DNA of 64,000 bases from Streptomyces sp. JJ66. Its GTDB lineage: Bacteria; Actinomycetota; Actinomycetes; Streptomycetales; Streptomycetaceae. The stretch covers positions 30,434 through 94,433 of the forward strand of contig NZ_JAEVFI010000015.1 of NCBI RefSeq assembly GCF_019303495.1. The letters run 5' to 3'. The translations under genes and the position numbers were made by a program. Shown in pieces: positions 9,179-17,395 of the stretch (the stretch's first letter is position 1; every line of letters begins with the position of its first letter). The notes under the pieces are model-generated. The model ran no database searches, had not been told where the DNA came from, and saw only the letters and a list, made by a program, of their open reading frames with translations.

Positions 9179-9292
9179 GGCCGTGGGGGGTGCGGGAGGG
9201 CGGTCGGGGCGTGCCGGTTGGCCGCCTGCGCCGGCCGGACCGCTGGGCGTCAGCGGGGCCGCGCGCCAGCCGCATCCGGTGCCCGCGCTGCC

Positions 9293-9739
9293 TTAGAGCA
9301 GCGGCAGGCCCGCGACGGGGCCGCCGAGCGAGTCCGTGCCGAGGGGGACGAGGCCGCCCGGCTGGCCGGCCGGCAGGCCGTTCTCGCCGACGGAGCTGAC
9401 CGCCTTGCCCAGCAGCGCGCCGGACTCACCCGCGACCGAACCGGCCGTGTTCTGGGCCATCGGCAGGGTGGCCTTGCCGAGTGCGCCCACCGTGCGCCCA
9501 GCGGCCGGGACGGCCTGCTCCACGGCCTCGCCACCGGCCTGGCCGGCCAGCTCGGTGACGTTGCGAGCGGCGCCGTCCACGCCCTCGCCGACGCTGTCCG
9601 CGTCCAGGTTGCTGACCCCGCCCAGGTCGGACGCGGGCAGCTGGACGGCCTGAGCCGAGCCGGCGGCCGCGCCGACAACGGAGGCGGCTCCCGCGGCCGT
9701 CAGCAGTGCGCTCTTGGCGATCCGGCGCGTGAAGGACAT
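9293..9739 (-). CDS. Small secreted protein of unknown function
   Basis: 148 residues with an N-terminal signal peptide: MSFTRRIAKS, a hydrophobic stretch (about 11-24), and a probable cleavage after AGSAQA. RR in the n-region leaves Tat export possible but the motif is incomplete. The mature part is low-complexity Gly/Ala/Val with repeated amphipathic segments and no cysteine. Homologues in Streptomyces are often labelled ATP-binding protein, but no nucleotide-binding motif is visible here. AAAGGAG at 9743-9749 (minus strand) supports the start. A candidate promoter lies about 130 bases upstream. Confidence 0.75.
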   Translation of the reverse strand: MSFTRRIAKSALLTAAGAASVVGAAAGSAQAVQLPASDLGGVSNLDADSVGEGVDGAARNVTELAGQAGGEAVEQAVPAAGRTVGALGKATLPMAQNTAGSVAGESGALLGKAVSSVGENGLPAGQPGGLVPLGTDSLGGPVAGLPLL

Positions 9740-10128
9740 GATGCTCCTTTGACGGAGAGGTGGTGTTCGGGACCCCGGGGTGCTGCCCGGTGGACGCCGT
9801 GCCTATCGCCTCCACGGCATCGAAGGTTGCGGCCGGTCCGGGTAAAGGATTGGTAATGCGTCGCATCATATGGATGGGGCAAACCGGTCAATTACCCCTG
9901 GCGGTGCGGGTCTTCAAGGCCGCGCAGGCCAGTGCCCGCAAGGGTTCCGGCCGCCTGAGAGGCCCGCCCCGTACCCTCCGTGCGGCGTCAGCATGACGCG
10001 CATGAGCGTGCCCCTTTCGAGGGCTGATCGCACGCCTGCCCGAGACGTGCCCGCGCTGGAGGTACCCAGCTCCCGCCCCGCCTGCCGCCGTGGTCTGGGG
10101 CGCCGGCCGCTCGGCGCCGCCGCGCCGC
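9740..10128. other. Intergenic region upstream of the secreted protein gene
   Basis: 389 bases without a gene. It holds a plausible minus-strand promoter (9865-9891, listed separately) and the near palindrome ATGCG-T-CGCAT at 9856-9866. The part from 9900 to 10128 shows no coding signal beyond a GCCGCC/GGCGGC hairpin spanning the stop of the next minus-strand gene. Confidence 0.5.
9865..9891 (-). promoter_or_regulatory. Candidate promoter for the secreted protein gene
   Basis: On the minus strand, TTGACC (9891-9886) is followed after 15 bases by TATGAT (9870-9865). The hexamers are good; the spacer is short. This would give a leader of about 120 nt. Confidence 0.4.
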
Positions 10129-11085
10129 CTACGAGGCGGCCGGTTCCCGCACCAGCGTCAGCCGTACGCCCTCGTCCGCCGCCGTGCCCCGCGCCGTCCG
10201 CCAGCCATCCCCGGAGCGCTCGGACTCCCACACCCGGCCGCCGTACGCGATCCGCGCGATGCCCAGCTCCGAGGCGTTCGCCAGCGACCAGTGCGCCAGC
10301 TCCCAGCCGCGCCGCTCCGGGTCCGGGGCGCGGCCGGAGGCGGCGTCGCCCTCCGCCGGGGAACTCCCGCCGCCCGGCACCGGGATGACCAGGTCCCCGT
10401 CGCCCGGAGCGCTGCGGCCGCCACTGACCTCCGCACCGGCCAGCAGGTCCGCACCGAACTCGTGGCGCAGCTTCGCCCGTACCCGCTCCGGGTCCCCGGC
10501 CGGGGGCGTGCCCAGACCGGTGCAGGTGAGCGAGGCGGCTTCCCGGCCGGTGAGCGCCGCCGTCAACAGGGCGGCCTGGGGCTCGTGCTTGGCGTAGGCG
10601 TCGGGGAAGCCGCTGCGCTGCACCTCCTGCGCGGCGACGGTCAGCGGCAGGTCGGTGTAGCCCGGCACCTCGACCAGTCCCTCGTAGAACTTCCCGGCCG
10701 CGTAGACCGGGTCCATGATCTGCTCCGGGGTGCCCCAGCCCTGGGAGGGGCGCTGCTGGAACAGGCCGAGCGAGTCGCGGTCGCCATGGTCGATGTTGCG
10801 CAGGCTGGATTCCTGCATCGCGGTGGCCAGGGCTATCGTCACCGCCCGCTCTGGCAGGCCGCGCGCGGAGCCGACGGCCCCGATGGCCGCGGCGTTGCGC
10901 GCCATCTCCGGCTCCAGCTCGTACCGCTCGCCGTCCCCCTGCGCCCGTACGACGCACCGGGGCGGCCCGAACTGAGTGGAGACGTACTGCACCACCAGGT
11001 AGCCGGCCAGCGCCAGCACCACCACACCGGCGGCGACGGCCCGCCACCGCCGCCCGCCCCCTTCTCCCCTGCGCGGCTCGCCCAT
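10129..11085 (-). CDS. Membrane-anchored lytic-transglycosylase-like protein
   Basis: 318 residues: a basic N-terminus, one membrane helix (about 16-37), then an extracytoplasmic domain with the lysozyme-like helix pattern AMQESSLRN near residue 90, and LGLFQQRPSQGWGTPEQI just after it. These resemble the E-S/S-x-G-x-x-Q signature of transglycosylase SLT folds. Relatives are sometimes labelled heavy metal transporter, which nothing here supports. Peptidoglycan turnover is the best inference. TAGGCT ends 6 bases before the ATG and no Shine-Dalgarno exists, so it is probably leaderless and divergent from dapE. Confidence 0.7.
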   Translation of the reverse strand: MGEPRRGEGGGRRWRAVAAGVVVLALAGYLVVQYVSTQFGPPRCVVRAQGDGERYELEPEMARNAAAIGAVGSARGLPERAVTIALATAMQESSLRNIDHGDRDSLGLFQQRPSQGWGTPEQIMDPVYAAGKFYEGLVEVPGYTDLPLTVAAQEVQRSGFPDAYAKHEPQAALLTAALTGREAASLTCTGLGTPPAGDPERVRAKLRHEFGADLLAGAEVSGGRSAPGDGDLVIPVPGGGSSPAEGDAASGRAPDPERRGWELAHWSLANASELGIARIAYGGRVWESERSGDGWRTARGTAADEGVRLTLVREPAAS

Positions 11086-11123
11086 ATCACCAGCCTATCC
11101 GGGCGCCCCGGTAGGCTCTCCGC
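11086..11123. promoter_or_regulatory. 38-bp divergent leaderless promoter region
   Basis: Between two start codons lie two oppositely oriented TAGGCT hexamers: 11097-11092 on the minus strand and 11112-11117 on the plus strand. Each ends 6 bases from its start codon. The two promoters must overlap: each -35 region would lie in or beyond the other's -10. Confidence 0.6.
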
Positions 11124-12203
11124 ATGTCCACCAACGCGCTCGACCTGCACCAGGACGCCGCCCACGTCACCGCCCAGCTCGTGGACTTCCCCTCGGTGAG
11201 CGGCGACGAGAAGCCGCTGGCCGACGCCATCGAGCAGGCGCTCACCACACTGCCGCACCTGCGGGTCCTGCGGTACGGCAACAACGTCGTCGCCCGCACC
11301 GAACTGGGGCGCTCCGAGCGGGTCGTGCTGGCCGGGCACATCGACACCGTGCCCATCGCGGACAACGTGCCCTCCCGGCGCGACGCCGAGGGCTTTCTGT
11401 GGGGCTGCGGCACCTCGGACATGAAGTCCGGCGTCGCCGTCCAGCTGCGCGTCGCCGCGACCGTGCCCGAGCCCAACCGCGACCTGACCTTCGTCTTTTA
11501 CGACCAGGAGGAGATCGCCGCGGAACACAATGGCCTCGGCCACGTCGCCCGCGCCCACCCCGACTGGCTGGAGGGGGACTTCGCGGTGCTGCTGGAGCCC
11601 TCCAGTGGCGAGGTGGAGGGCGGCTGCCAGGGCACGCTGCGGGTGGAACTGCGCACCACCGGACGCCGCTCCCACTCCGCGCGCGGCTGGCTCGGGGACA
11701 ACGCCATCCACCACGCCGCCCCGATCCTGGCCCGGCTGGCCGCCTACGAGCCGCGCCGGGTGACCATCGACGGGCTGGAGTACCGGGAGGGGCTGAACGC
11801 CGTCGGCATCACCGGCGGCGTCGCGGGCAATGTCATCCCCGACGCGTGCGCCGTCACCGTCAACTACCGCTACGCGCCCGACCTCACCGAGGAAGGCGCC
11901 CTCGCCCACGTGCACGAGGTGTTCGACGGCTGCGGCGTCGCGGAGTTCGTCGTCACCGACCACTCCGGCGCGGCGCTGCCCGGCCTGTCCCACCCCGCCG
12001 CCGCCGCGTTCGTGACGGCCGTCGGCGGCACGCCCAAGCCCAAGTTCGGCTGGACCGATGTCTCCCGCTTCAGCGCGCTGGGCGTCCCGGCCGTCAACTA
12101 CGGCCCCGGCGACCCGAACTTCGCGCACAAGGTGGACGAACGCGTCGAGGAGTCCCTGATCCACCACTGCGAGAACCGCCTGCGCGCCTGGCTGACGGCG
12201 TAG
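11124..12203 (+). CDS. dapE: Succinyl-diaminopimelate desuccinylase
   Basis: M20 di-zinc hydrolase releasing succinate and LL-diaminopimelate, needed for lysine and peptidoglycan precursors. Metal ligands and catalytic residues are visible: LAGHIDTVP (His, Asp), [10 protein letters not shown] (Asp), [12 protein letters not shown] (general-base Glu), and NFAHKVDE with the final His. The length of 359 is normal for the actinobacterial form. TAGGCT 6 bases before the ATG and absence of a Shine-Dalgarno suggest a leaderless mRNA. Confidence 0.93.
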   Translation: MSTNALDLHQDAAHVTAQLVDFPSVSGDEKPLADAIEQALTTLPHLRVLRYGNNVVARTELGRSERVVLAGHIDTVPIADNVPSRRDAEGFLWGCGTSDMKSGVAVQLRVAATVPEPNRDLTFVFYDQEEIAAEHNGLGHVARAHPDWLEGDFAVLLEPSSGEVEGGCQGTLRVELRTTGRRSHSARGWLGDNAIHHAAPILARLAAYEPRRVTIDGLEYREGLNAVGITGGVAGNVIPDACAVTVNYRYAPDLTEEGALAHVHEVFDGCGVAEFVVTDHSGAALPGLSHPAAAAFVTAVGGTPKPKFGWTDVSRFSALGVPAVNYGPGDPNFAHKVDERVEESLIHHCENRLRAWLTA

Positions 12204-12377
12204 GGCCTGGGCGCCCGCCCCGTCTCCGCCGCGTGGAATGCCGGGCAGCAGGCGTCCCCGGCCGGAAGACGGCGGAGGGCCAGGGCCGAGCCGCCCGGAG
12301 TTCACGGGCATGTTCGGTTTCCGGTCAGCGCCGCGCCGTACGCTGGCGCACAGATCGCAGCCGTAAGGGAGCATCAC

Positions 12378-13187
12378 ATGAGCAGCGCAGCCCAGGACCG
12401 CGGCCCGCAGCCGGGCCAGACGCCCGGTCCGCAGGAGGAAGTGAGGACCGGCCGGGACGCCGCCCGGGCTCGCGAGACCCGCGAACAGCACCTGGGCCCC
12501 GTGGTCCGCCGACGCGGCCAGACGCTCGCCGGGACGACGGACCAGCGCCTGCTGGAATCCCGGGGGCCGGGCGACTTCATCCACCAGGACCCCTGGCGCG
12601 TGCTGCGCATCCAGTCCGAGTTCGTCGAGGGTTTCGGCGCACTCGCCGAAATCGGTCCCGGCATCAGCGTGTTCGGCTCGGCCCGCTCCGTTGAGGGCTC
12701 CCCGGAGTACGCGGCGGCCCTGGCCATCGGCCGGGAACTGGCCGAGGCCGGGTTCGCGGTGATCACCGGCGGGGGACCAGGCACGATGGAGGCCGCCAAC
12801 CGGGGCGCCCTGGAGGCGGGCGGCACGTCCGTCGGGCTGGGCATCGAGCTGCCCTTCGAGCAGGGCCTGAACCCGTACGTGGACCTCGGCGTCAACTTCC
12901 GCTACTTCTTCGTGCGCAAGACCTGCTTCGTGAAGTACTCGCAGGGCTTCGTCGTCCTGCCCGGCGGCATGGGCACGCTGGACGAGCTGTTCGAGGCCAT
13001 CACCCTCGTCCAGACGGGCAAGGTGACCCGGTTCCCGATCGTGCTGTACGGCTCGGCGTACTGGGAGGGCCTGCTCGGCTGGCTGCGCGGCACCGTGGCG
13101 GGCGAGGGCAAGGTCTCGCCCGGCGACCTGGACCTGATCAGCCTCACCGACGACGTCGAGGAGGTCGTGCAGCTGCTCACCAAGTGA
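12378..13187 (+). CDS. LOG-family nucleoside 5'-monophosphate phosphoribohydrolase (TIGR00730-like)
   Basis: 269 residues with the two LOG hallmarks: GGGPGTMEAANRGA near residue 130 and PGGMGTLDELFEA near 195. The family cleaves (cytokinin) nucleoside monophosphates to the free base and ribose 5-phosphate, although the bacterial substrate is often unknown. An N-terminal charged extension of about 90 residues precedes the Rossmann fold. GGGAG 7 bases upstream fixes the start. The dapE-LOG-folP order is conserved with mycobacteria. Confidence 0.88.
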   Translation: MSSAAQDRGPQPGQTPGPQEEVRTGRDAARARETREQHLGPVVRRRGQTLAGTTDQRLLESRGPGDFIHQDPWRVLRIQSEFVEGFGALAEIGPGISVFGSARSVEGSPEYAAALAIGRELAEAGFAVITGGGPGTMEAANRGALEAGGTSVGLGIELPFEQGLNPYVDLGVNFRYFFVRKTCFVKYSQGFVVLPGGMGTLDELFEAITLVQTGKVTRFPIVLYGSAYWEGLLGWLRGTVAGEGKVSPGDLDLISLTDDVEEVVQLLTK

Positions 13188-13204
13188 GCGGCGGCCCGGG
13201 GACA

Positions 13205-13237
13205 CCGCCCGCGACCGCGCTCGCGGCCACCGGGCGG
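13205..13237. terminator. Hairpin between convergent LOG and folP-like genes
   Basis: CCGCCCG (13205-13211) pairs with CGGGCGG (13231-13237) and encloses a CCGCG/CGCGG inner stem. It lies in the 51-base gap between two stops. Confidence 0.6.
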
Positions 13238-13238
13238 G

Positions 13239-14099
13239 TCAGGCCAGACCCCGGCGGGCGACTGCCGGAGGGCGGTGCCCGGCGATCGAGGCCACCATGT
13301 CCAGCACCTGCCGGGTCTCGGCCACCTCGTGCACCCGGTATACCCGGGCGCCGAGCCAGGCCGAGACGGCGGTGGTGGCGAGGGTGCCGACGAGCCGGTC
13401 CTTTACCGGACGGTCGAGCGTCTCCCCGACGAAGTCCTTGTTCGACAGCGAGACGAGCACCGGCCACCCGGTCGCGGTCATCTCCGCCAGCCTGCGGGTG
13501 GCCTCCAGCGAGTGGCGGGTGGACTTGCCGAAGTCGTGCCCCGGGTCGATGAGCACGCCGTCCCGGCGCACCCCGAGCGACACGGCCCGCTCGGCGAGCC
13601 CGACCGTGGTGCGCAGGATGTCGGCCATCACGTCGGCGTAGGCCACCCGGTGCGGCCGGGTGCGCGGCCGGGAGCCGCCCGCGTGCGTGCACACCAGCCC
13701 GGCGCCGTGCCGCGCGGCCACCTCCGCCAGCTTCGGGTCCACCCCGCCCCAGGCGTCGTTCAGCAGGTCGGCGCCCGCCGCACACACCGCCTCGCCGACC
13801 TCGTGCCGCCAGGTATCGACACTGATCACGACGTCCGGGTACTGGCGGCGCACCTCGGCGACGAAGGACACGGTGCGCCGGATCTCCTCCGTGGCCGTGA
13901 CCTCCTCGCCCGGTCCGGCCTTGACCCCGCCTATGTCGATGATCGCCGCGCCCTCGGCCACCGCCTGCTCCACGCGGGCGAGCGCGGGCTCGTCGCGGAA
14001 GGTGGCGCCCTGGTCGTAGAAGGAGTCCGGCGTCCGGTTGACGATCGCCATGATCACTGGCTCGTGGTCCCCGAACTCCCGCCGTCCCAGCCGCAGCAT
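13239..14099 (-). CDS. folP2: Dihydropteroate synthase homologue, FolP2 class
   Basis: 286 residues of pterin-binding TIM-barrel type. The signature loop reads NRTPDSFYDQG where catalytic enzymes usually have NVTPDSFSDGG, matching the FolP2 subgroup of mycobacteria. Other conserved parts are IIDIGGVKAGPG, VISVDTWR, LLNDAWGG, LIDPGHDFGK and VLVSLSNKDF. The FolP2 of M. leprae has been reported to lack dihydropteroate synthase activity, so a role in folate synthesis should not be assumed. ATG at 14099 follows GGAAGGA on the minus strand. Divergent from the DivIVA-like gene. Confidence 0.88.
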   Translation of the reverse strand: MLRLGRREFGDHEPVIMAIVNRTPDSFYDQGATFRDEPALARVEQAVAEGAAIIDIGGVKAGPGEEVTATEEIRRTVSFVAEVRRQYPDVVISVDTWRHEVGEAVCAAGADLLNDAWGGVDPKLAEVAARHGAGLVCTHAGGSRPRTRPHRVAYADVMADILRTTVGLAERAVSLGVRRDGVLIDPGHDFGKSTRHSLEATRRLAEMTATGWPVLVSLSNKDFVGETLDRPVKDRLVGTLATTAVSAWLGARVYRVHEVAETRQVLDMVASIAGHRPPAVARRGLA

Positions 14100-14201
14100 G
14101 CGCGTCCTTCCCTCTGCTCGTCCTGCCGCGACCCTAGCTGTCAGCGCGACGTGGCACGATCGGGACCTGACGTACTCATCGCCCACCGCCGGGGAGACCG
14201 C

Positions 14202-14654
14202 GTGTTCTGGTTCATGCTGCTCGCACTGCTGGTGGTGGTCGGCGCGGTCGCGCTCGCCGCCGTCGGCAGCGGGGACGGACGCGGCGGCCCGGCCCGGGGC
14301 GGGCTGACGGACCCGGTGCCCGACGGCCGTCCAGTGCCGCTGCCCGCTGACCGCCCGCTCGGCCGCGCGGACGTGACGGGGCTGCGCCTGCCGCTGGCGC
14401 CGCGCGGCTACCGGATGGACGAGGTGGACGAGGTGCTGGCCCGGCTGGGCGCCGAGCTGGCCGAGCGGGACGCCCGCATCGCCGAACTGGAAGCCGAACT
14501 GGCCGGGGCGCAGGCGGCGGCGCTCGGCGGCTCCGGGCTGTTGGACGAGGACGGCCGGGCTGACCAGGACCGCCGGGAGAGCCGGGAGGATCAGGACCGC
14601 CGGGAGAGCTGGGACGGCGGGCACGGCGTCCCGGGCGGGGGGTGGGCGCGATGA
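14202..14654 (+). CDS. Membrane protein with short DivIVA-type domain
   Basis: 150 residues: an N-terminal membrane helix (about 3-22), a linker, then the DivIVA pattern LRLPLAPRGYRMDEVDEVL near residues 70-88 running into a short coiled coil (ELAERDARIAELEAEL). The tail repeats DQDRRES twice. It is the counterpart of the short DivIVA-like protein found beside tag in mycobacteria. GTG at 14202 follows GGGGAGA. The stop overlaps the tag start by 4 bases. Confidence 0.82.
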   Translation: MFWFMLLALLVVVGAVALAAVGSGDGRGGPARGGLTDPVPDGRPVPLPADRPLGRADVTGLRLPLAPRGYRMDEVDEVLARLGAELAERDARIAELEAELAGAQAAALGGSGLLDEDGRADQDRRESREDQDRRESWDGGHGVPGGGWAR

Positions 14655-15265
14655 GCGACGCCGTCCCCGGTGCCGACGGCCTGCCGCGCTGCCCCTGGGG
14701 CGCCGGTCCAGCCCCGGACTACCTGCTCTACCACGACACCGAGTGGGGCCGGGCGGTGCGCGGGGACGACGCGCTGTTCGAGCGGCTGTGCCTGGAAGCG
14801 TTCCAGTCCGGCCTGTCGTGGCTGACGATCCTGCGCCGCCGTGAGGGCTTCCGGTCCGCGTTCGCCGGGTTCCGCATCGCGGAGGTGGCCCGCTTCACCG
14901 AGGCGGACCGCGTGCGGCTGCTCGCCGACCCGGGCATCATCCGCAACCGCGCCAAGATCGACGCCACGCTGGCCAACGCCCGGGTGCTGGCCCAGTGGGA
15001 CGCGGGCGAGCTGGACGCGCTCATCTGGTCCTACGCACCCGACCCGGGGCGCCCGGCTCCGGCGGGGCTCACCGACATCCCGGCCAGCACCGCTCAGTCC
15101 ACGGCGCTGGCCAGTCAGCTGAAGCGGCGCGGCCTGCGCTTCGTCGGCCCCACCACGGCGTACGCGCTGATGCAGGCATGCGGCCTGGTCAACGACCACC
15201 TGGCCGACTGCGCCTACCGGGACGCCGCCGCCCCGGCAGGCGGCGCCCCGGTCAGCGGCCGGTGA
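14651..15265 (+). CDS. tag: DNA-3-methyladenine glycosylase I
   Basis: 204 residues. It excises 3-methyladenine from alkylated DNA. Characteristic features are the N-terminal CPWG, YHDTEWGRAVRGDD, FERLCLEAFQSGLSW, and the zinc-binding C-terminal NDHLADC. ATG overlaps the preceding stop (ATGA), so translation is coupled. The 3' end overlaps the convergent enoyl-CoA hydratase gene by 14 bases. Confidence 0.94.
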   Translation: MSDAVPGADGLPRCPWGAGPAPDYLLYHDTEWGRAVRGDDALFERLCLEAFQSGLSWLTILRRREGFRSAFAGFRIAEVARFTEADRVRLLADPGIIRNRAKIDATLANARVLAQWDAGELDALIWSYAPDPGRPAPAGLTDIPASTAQSTALASQLKRRGLRFVGPTTAYALMQACGLVNDHLADCAYRDAAAPAGGAPVSGR

Positions 15266-16040
15266 AGCGGGGCGGCTCCTTCCGCACGAACGCCTCCACC
15301 GCGATCCGGTGGTCCGCCGAACCGCCGACGCGCAGCTGCAACGCGGCCTCCTTGTCCAGCGTCTCGGCCAGCGAGTGCGAGGCGCCGTAGGCCAGCGCCT
15401 CCTTCATCGCCGCGTACGCACCGGTTGGCCCCGAGGCCAGCTCGCGCGCGACGGCCCCCGCCTCGGCCGCCAGCTCCTGTGCCGGGACGACGCGGTTCAC
15501 CAGCCCCAGCGCCAGCGCCTCCTCGGCGCGCACGGTGCGGGGGAAGAGCAGCAGGTCGCTCGCCCGGCTCGGGCCGACCAGGCGGGGCAGCGTCCAGGCC
15601 ACCCCGGAGTCGGTGGACAGCGCCACGCCCGCGAAGGAGGTGTGGAACGCGGCGGTGTCGGCGGCGACGCGCCAGTCCGCGGCGAACGCGAATCCCGCAC
15701 CGGCGCCCGCGGCCACTCCGTTCACCGCCGCCACCACCGGCTTGGGCATCGCGGCGATCGCCAGCGTGATCGGGTTGTAGTGCCGCCCGACGGTCTTCAG
15801 CGCGTCGCCGCCGCTCTCCTGGAGCGCGCTCACGTGCTCCTTGAGGTCCTGTCCGACGCAGAACGCCCGTCCGCTGCCGGTGAGCAGCACGGCCCGCACG
15901 GTAGCGTCGTCCGCTGCCTGGCGCAGGGTGTCGCGCAGGCTCTCCTTGAGTTCGGTATCGAGGGCGTTCATCGCGTCGGGTCGGTTGAGGACGATCGTCG
16001 CGAGACCCTCGGTCACGTCGTAGCGCACAGTGTCGGCCAT
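15252..16040 (-). CDS. Enoyl-CoA hydratase/isomerase family protein
   Basis: 262 residues of crotonase fold. The CoA-binding and oxyanion-hole segments are VLLTGSGRAFCVGQDLKEH (near 60-75) and VAAVNGVAAGAGAGFAFAADW (near 105-125). The position of the usual catalytic glutamates reads STDSGVAW, so classical hydratase chemistry is doubtful; a PaaG-like isomerase or another acyl-CoA reaction is possible. A frame can be read far upstream, but MADTVRYD at 16040 is the natural start. No good Shine-Dalgarno is visible. Confidence 0.86.
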   Translation of the reverse strand: MADTVRYDVTEGLATIVLNRPDAMNALDTELKESLRDTLRQAADDATVRAVLLTGSGRAFCVGQDLKEHVSALQESGGDALKTVGRHYNPITLAIAAMPKPVVAAVNGVAAGAGAGFAFAADWRVAADTAAFHTSFAGVALSTDSGVAWTLPRLVGPSRASDLLLFPRTVRAEEALALGLVNRVVPAQELAAEAGAVARELASGPTGAYAAMKEALAYGASHSLAETLDKEAALQLRVGGSADHRIAVEAFVRKEPPRFTGR

Positions 16041-16196
16041 GCGCACAGCATGACGGAGATCATCGGGCACCGATATACGGACGCCGATGTGACCTGCGTC
16101 TAACCCGTCGGGGGAGGTGTCGGCGACGTATTGCAGAGTGATCGCCGGATTGGGTGGTTTTGCGGGATCGAGTTGCGCACGAGTTCCCCGTCGATG

Positions 16197-16227
16197 TTGG
16201 TCATCGGGTCCTGACATGCGGGATAAT
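16197..16227 (+). promoter_or_regulatory. Possible promoter for the DUF3117 gene
   Basis: GATAAT at 16222-16227 is a good -10; TTGGTC at 16197-16202 is a weak -35 with a long 19-base spacer. The leader would be about 85 nt. Confidence 0.35.
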
Positions 16228-16320
16228 GGCAGCGAAGCAACGTGTGCAACGCCGGTGGCTCCCTGCCTGTCCAGGGGCGCTCGGCTGACGATGAGCTGGG
16301 TTTCAGGAAGGGGAACGAGC

Positions 16321-16488
16321 ATGGCGGCCATGAAGCCGCGGACGGGCGATGGCCCGCTCGAGGTGACCAAGGAGGGGCGGGGCATCATCATGCGCGTTCC
16401 GCTTGAGGGCGGTGGGCGACTCGTCGTCGAGCTGACCCCGGACGAGGCGGTCGCCCTCGGCGAGGAGATCAAGAAGGTCTGCGACTGA
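16321..16488 (+). CDS. DUF3117 protein
   Basis: A 55-residue conserved actinobacterial protein (counterpart of Rv1211) with the family core MKPRTGDGPLEVTKEGRG, IIMRVPLEGGGRLVVEL and a helical end EAVALGEEIKKV. Its function is unknown. ATG at 16321 follows AAGGGGAA. It is probably monocistronic: its own leader lies upstream and a strong terminator follows. Confidence 0.92.
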   Translation: MAAMKPRTGDGPLEVTKEGRGIIMRVPLEGGGRLVVELTPDEAVALGEEIKKVCD

Positions 16489-16510
16489 CCCGTCCCACCC
16501 TCCCAAGCCC

Positions 16511-16547
16511 CGTGCCGCCGCTGCCCGCCAGCGGCGGCACGTTTCTT
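16511..16547 (+). terminator. Intrinsic terminator of the DUF3117 gene
   Basis: A perfect 13-bp stem (16511-16523 with 16529-16541), loop CCCGC, followed by TTTCTT at 16542-16547. One of the clearest rho-independent terminators in the window. Confidence 0.9.
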
Positions 16548-16660
16548 CCGCCCCCGGTCCGGGCCGGGGGCGGACTCAGGCGCCAGCGCGCGGCACCGTG
16601 CGACGCACCGCGGCGGGCGGGCGGTGCGCACCGCGTCCGGGTCAGAGCCGTCTACCCGCC

Positions 16661-17317
16661 CTACGCCCCGCGCGGCACCGCGCACAGCAGTCCGTCGCCC
16701 ACCGGCAGCAGCGACGGCAGCAGCGCCCCGCTGTCCCGCACGGTCCGCAGCAGCTCCCGCACCGCCAGCACCTCCTCTGGCTGCACCCCGGAGTCCACCG
16801 TGCGCCCGTCCGCGAAAATGCCCTCGAAGCAGACCAGCCCGCCCGGCCGCAGCAGGCGCAGCGACTCGCTCAGGTAGTGCGGGTACTCCAGCCGGTTGCC
16901 GTCACAGAAGACGAGGTCGTAGCCGCCGTCGGCCAGCCGGGGCAGCACGTCCAGCGCCCTGCCGGGGATGAAGCGCGCCCGGTTCGCGGCGAAACCCGCC
17001 GCGCGGAACGCCTCGCGCGCGAACTGCTGGCACTCCGGCTCGATGTCCACGGTCGTCAGGACACCGTCGGGCCGCATGCCGTGCAGCAGGTGAAGTCCGG
17101 AGACGCCGGTGCCGGTGCCGATCTCCGCGACGGCCCTCGCCCCCGTCGCCGCGGCCAGCAGCCGCAGCGCCGCGCCGGTACCGTCGGACACCGGCCGAAG
17201 GCCCGCGTCCCGCGCCCGGTCACGGGCCCAGGACAGCGCGACGTGCACCGCGTCGTCGGCGGTCTGGCCGCCATACGCATCGGCGAACGCCCAGCTCGTC
17301 AGCCGGTTGCCGGTAAT
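16661..17317 (-). CDS. Class I SAM-dependent O-methyltransferase with unusual start
   Basis: Similar to the O-methyltransferase next to sigE in mycobacteria (Rv1220c). The SAM site AEIGTGTGVSGLHLL lies near residues 63-77, followed by VDIEPE and DLVFCDGN. A GTG at 17248 would delete a conserved N-terminal segment (WAFADAYGG...LSWARDRA). Reading that segment back, the natural first codon is ATT at 17317, directly preceded by GGAGAGGGAG; no ATG, GTG or TTG is in frame there. Either ATT is used or a CTG six codons in. The product would be 218 residues. Divergent from the sigma factor gene. Confidence 0.8.
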   Translation of the reverse strand: MTGNRLTSWAFADAYGGQTADDAVHVALSWARDRARDAGLRPVSDGTGAALRLLAAATGARAVAEIGTGTGVSGLHLLHGMRPDGVLTTVDIEPECQQFAREAFRAAGFAANRARFIPGRALDVLPRLADGGYDLVFCDGNRLEYPHYLSESLRLLRPGGLVCFEGIFADGRTVDSGVQPEEVLAVRELLRTVRDSGALLPSLLPVGDGLLCAVPRGA

Positions 17318-17369
17318 CTCCCTCTCCCGTCCCCGTGAATCACCAACGGCGACTGTATCCGCTGCCCGG

Positions 17370-17395
17370 GGAACCCGCTGATGGGACCACTCGTT
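17370..17395 (+). promoter_or_regulatory. ECF-type autoregulatory promoter of the sigma factor gene
   Basis: GGAACC (17370-17375) and CGTT (17392-17395) are separated by 16 bases, matching the GGAAC/CGTT promoter used by many group IV (ECF) sigma factors. It lies about 90 bases upstream of the sigma gene start, so autoregulation is likely. Two GGTCAAA copies, 11 bases apart (17433 and 17444), follow in the leader. Confidence 0.65.

Noticed and set aside
9293..9739. ATP-binding protein label for the small secreted protein
   Set aside because: No Walker motif is present; it is a signal-peptide-bearing low-complexity protein.
13275..14654. 459-codon + strand frame ending with the DivIVA-like gene
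   Set aside because: Its first 309 codons are antisense to folP2; the real start is GTG 14202 with GGGGAGA.
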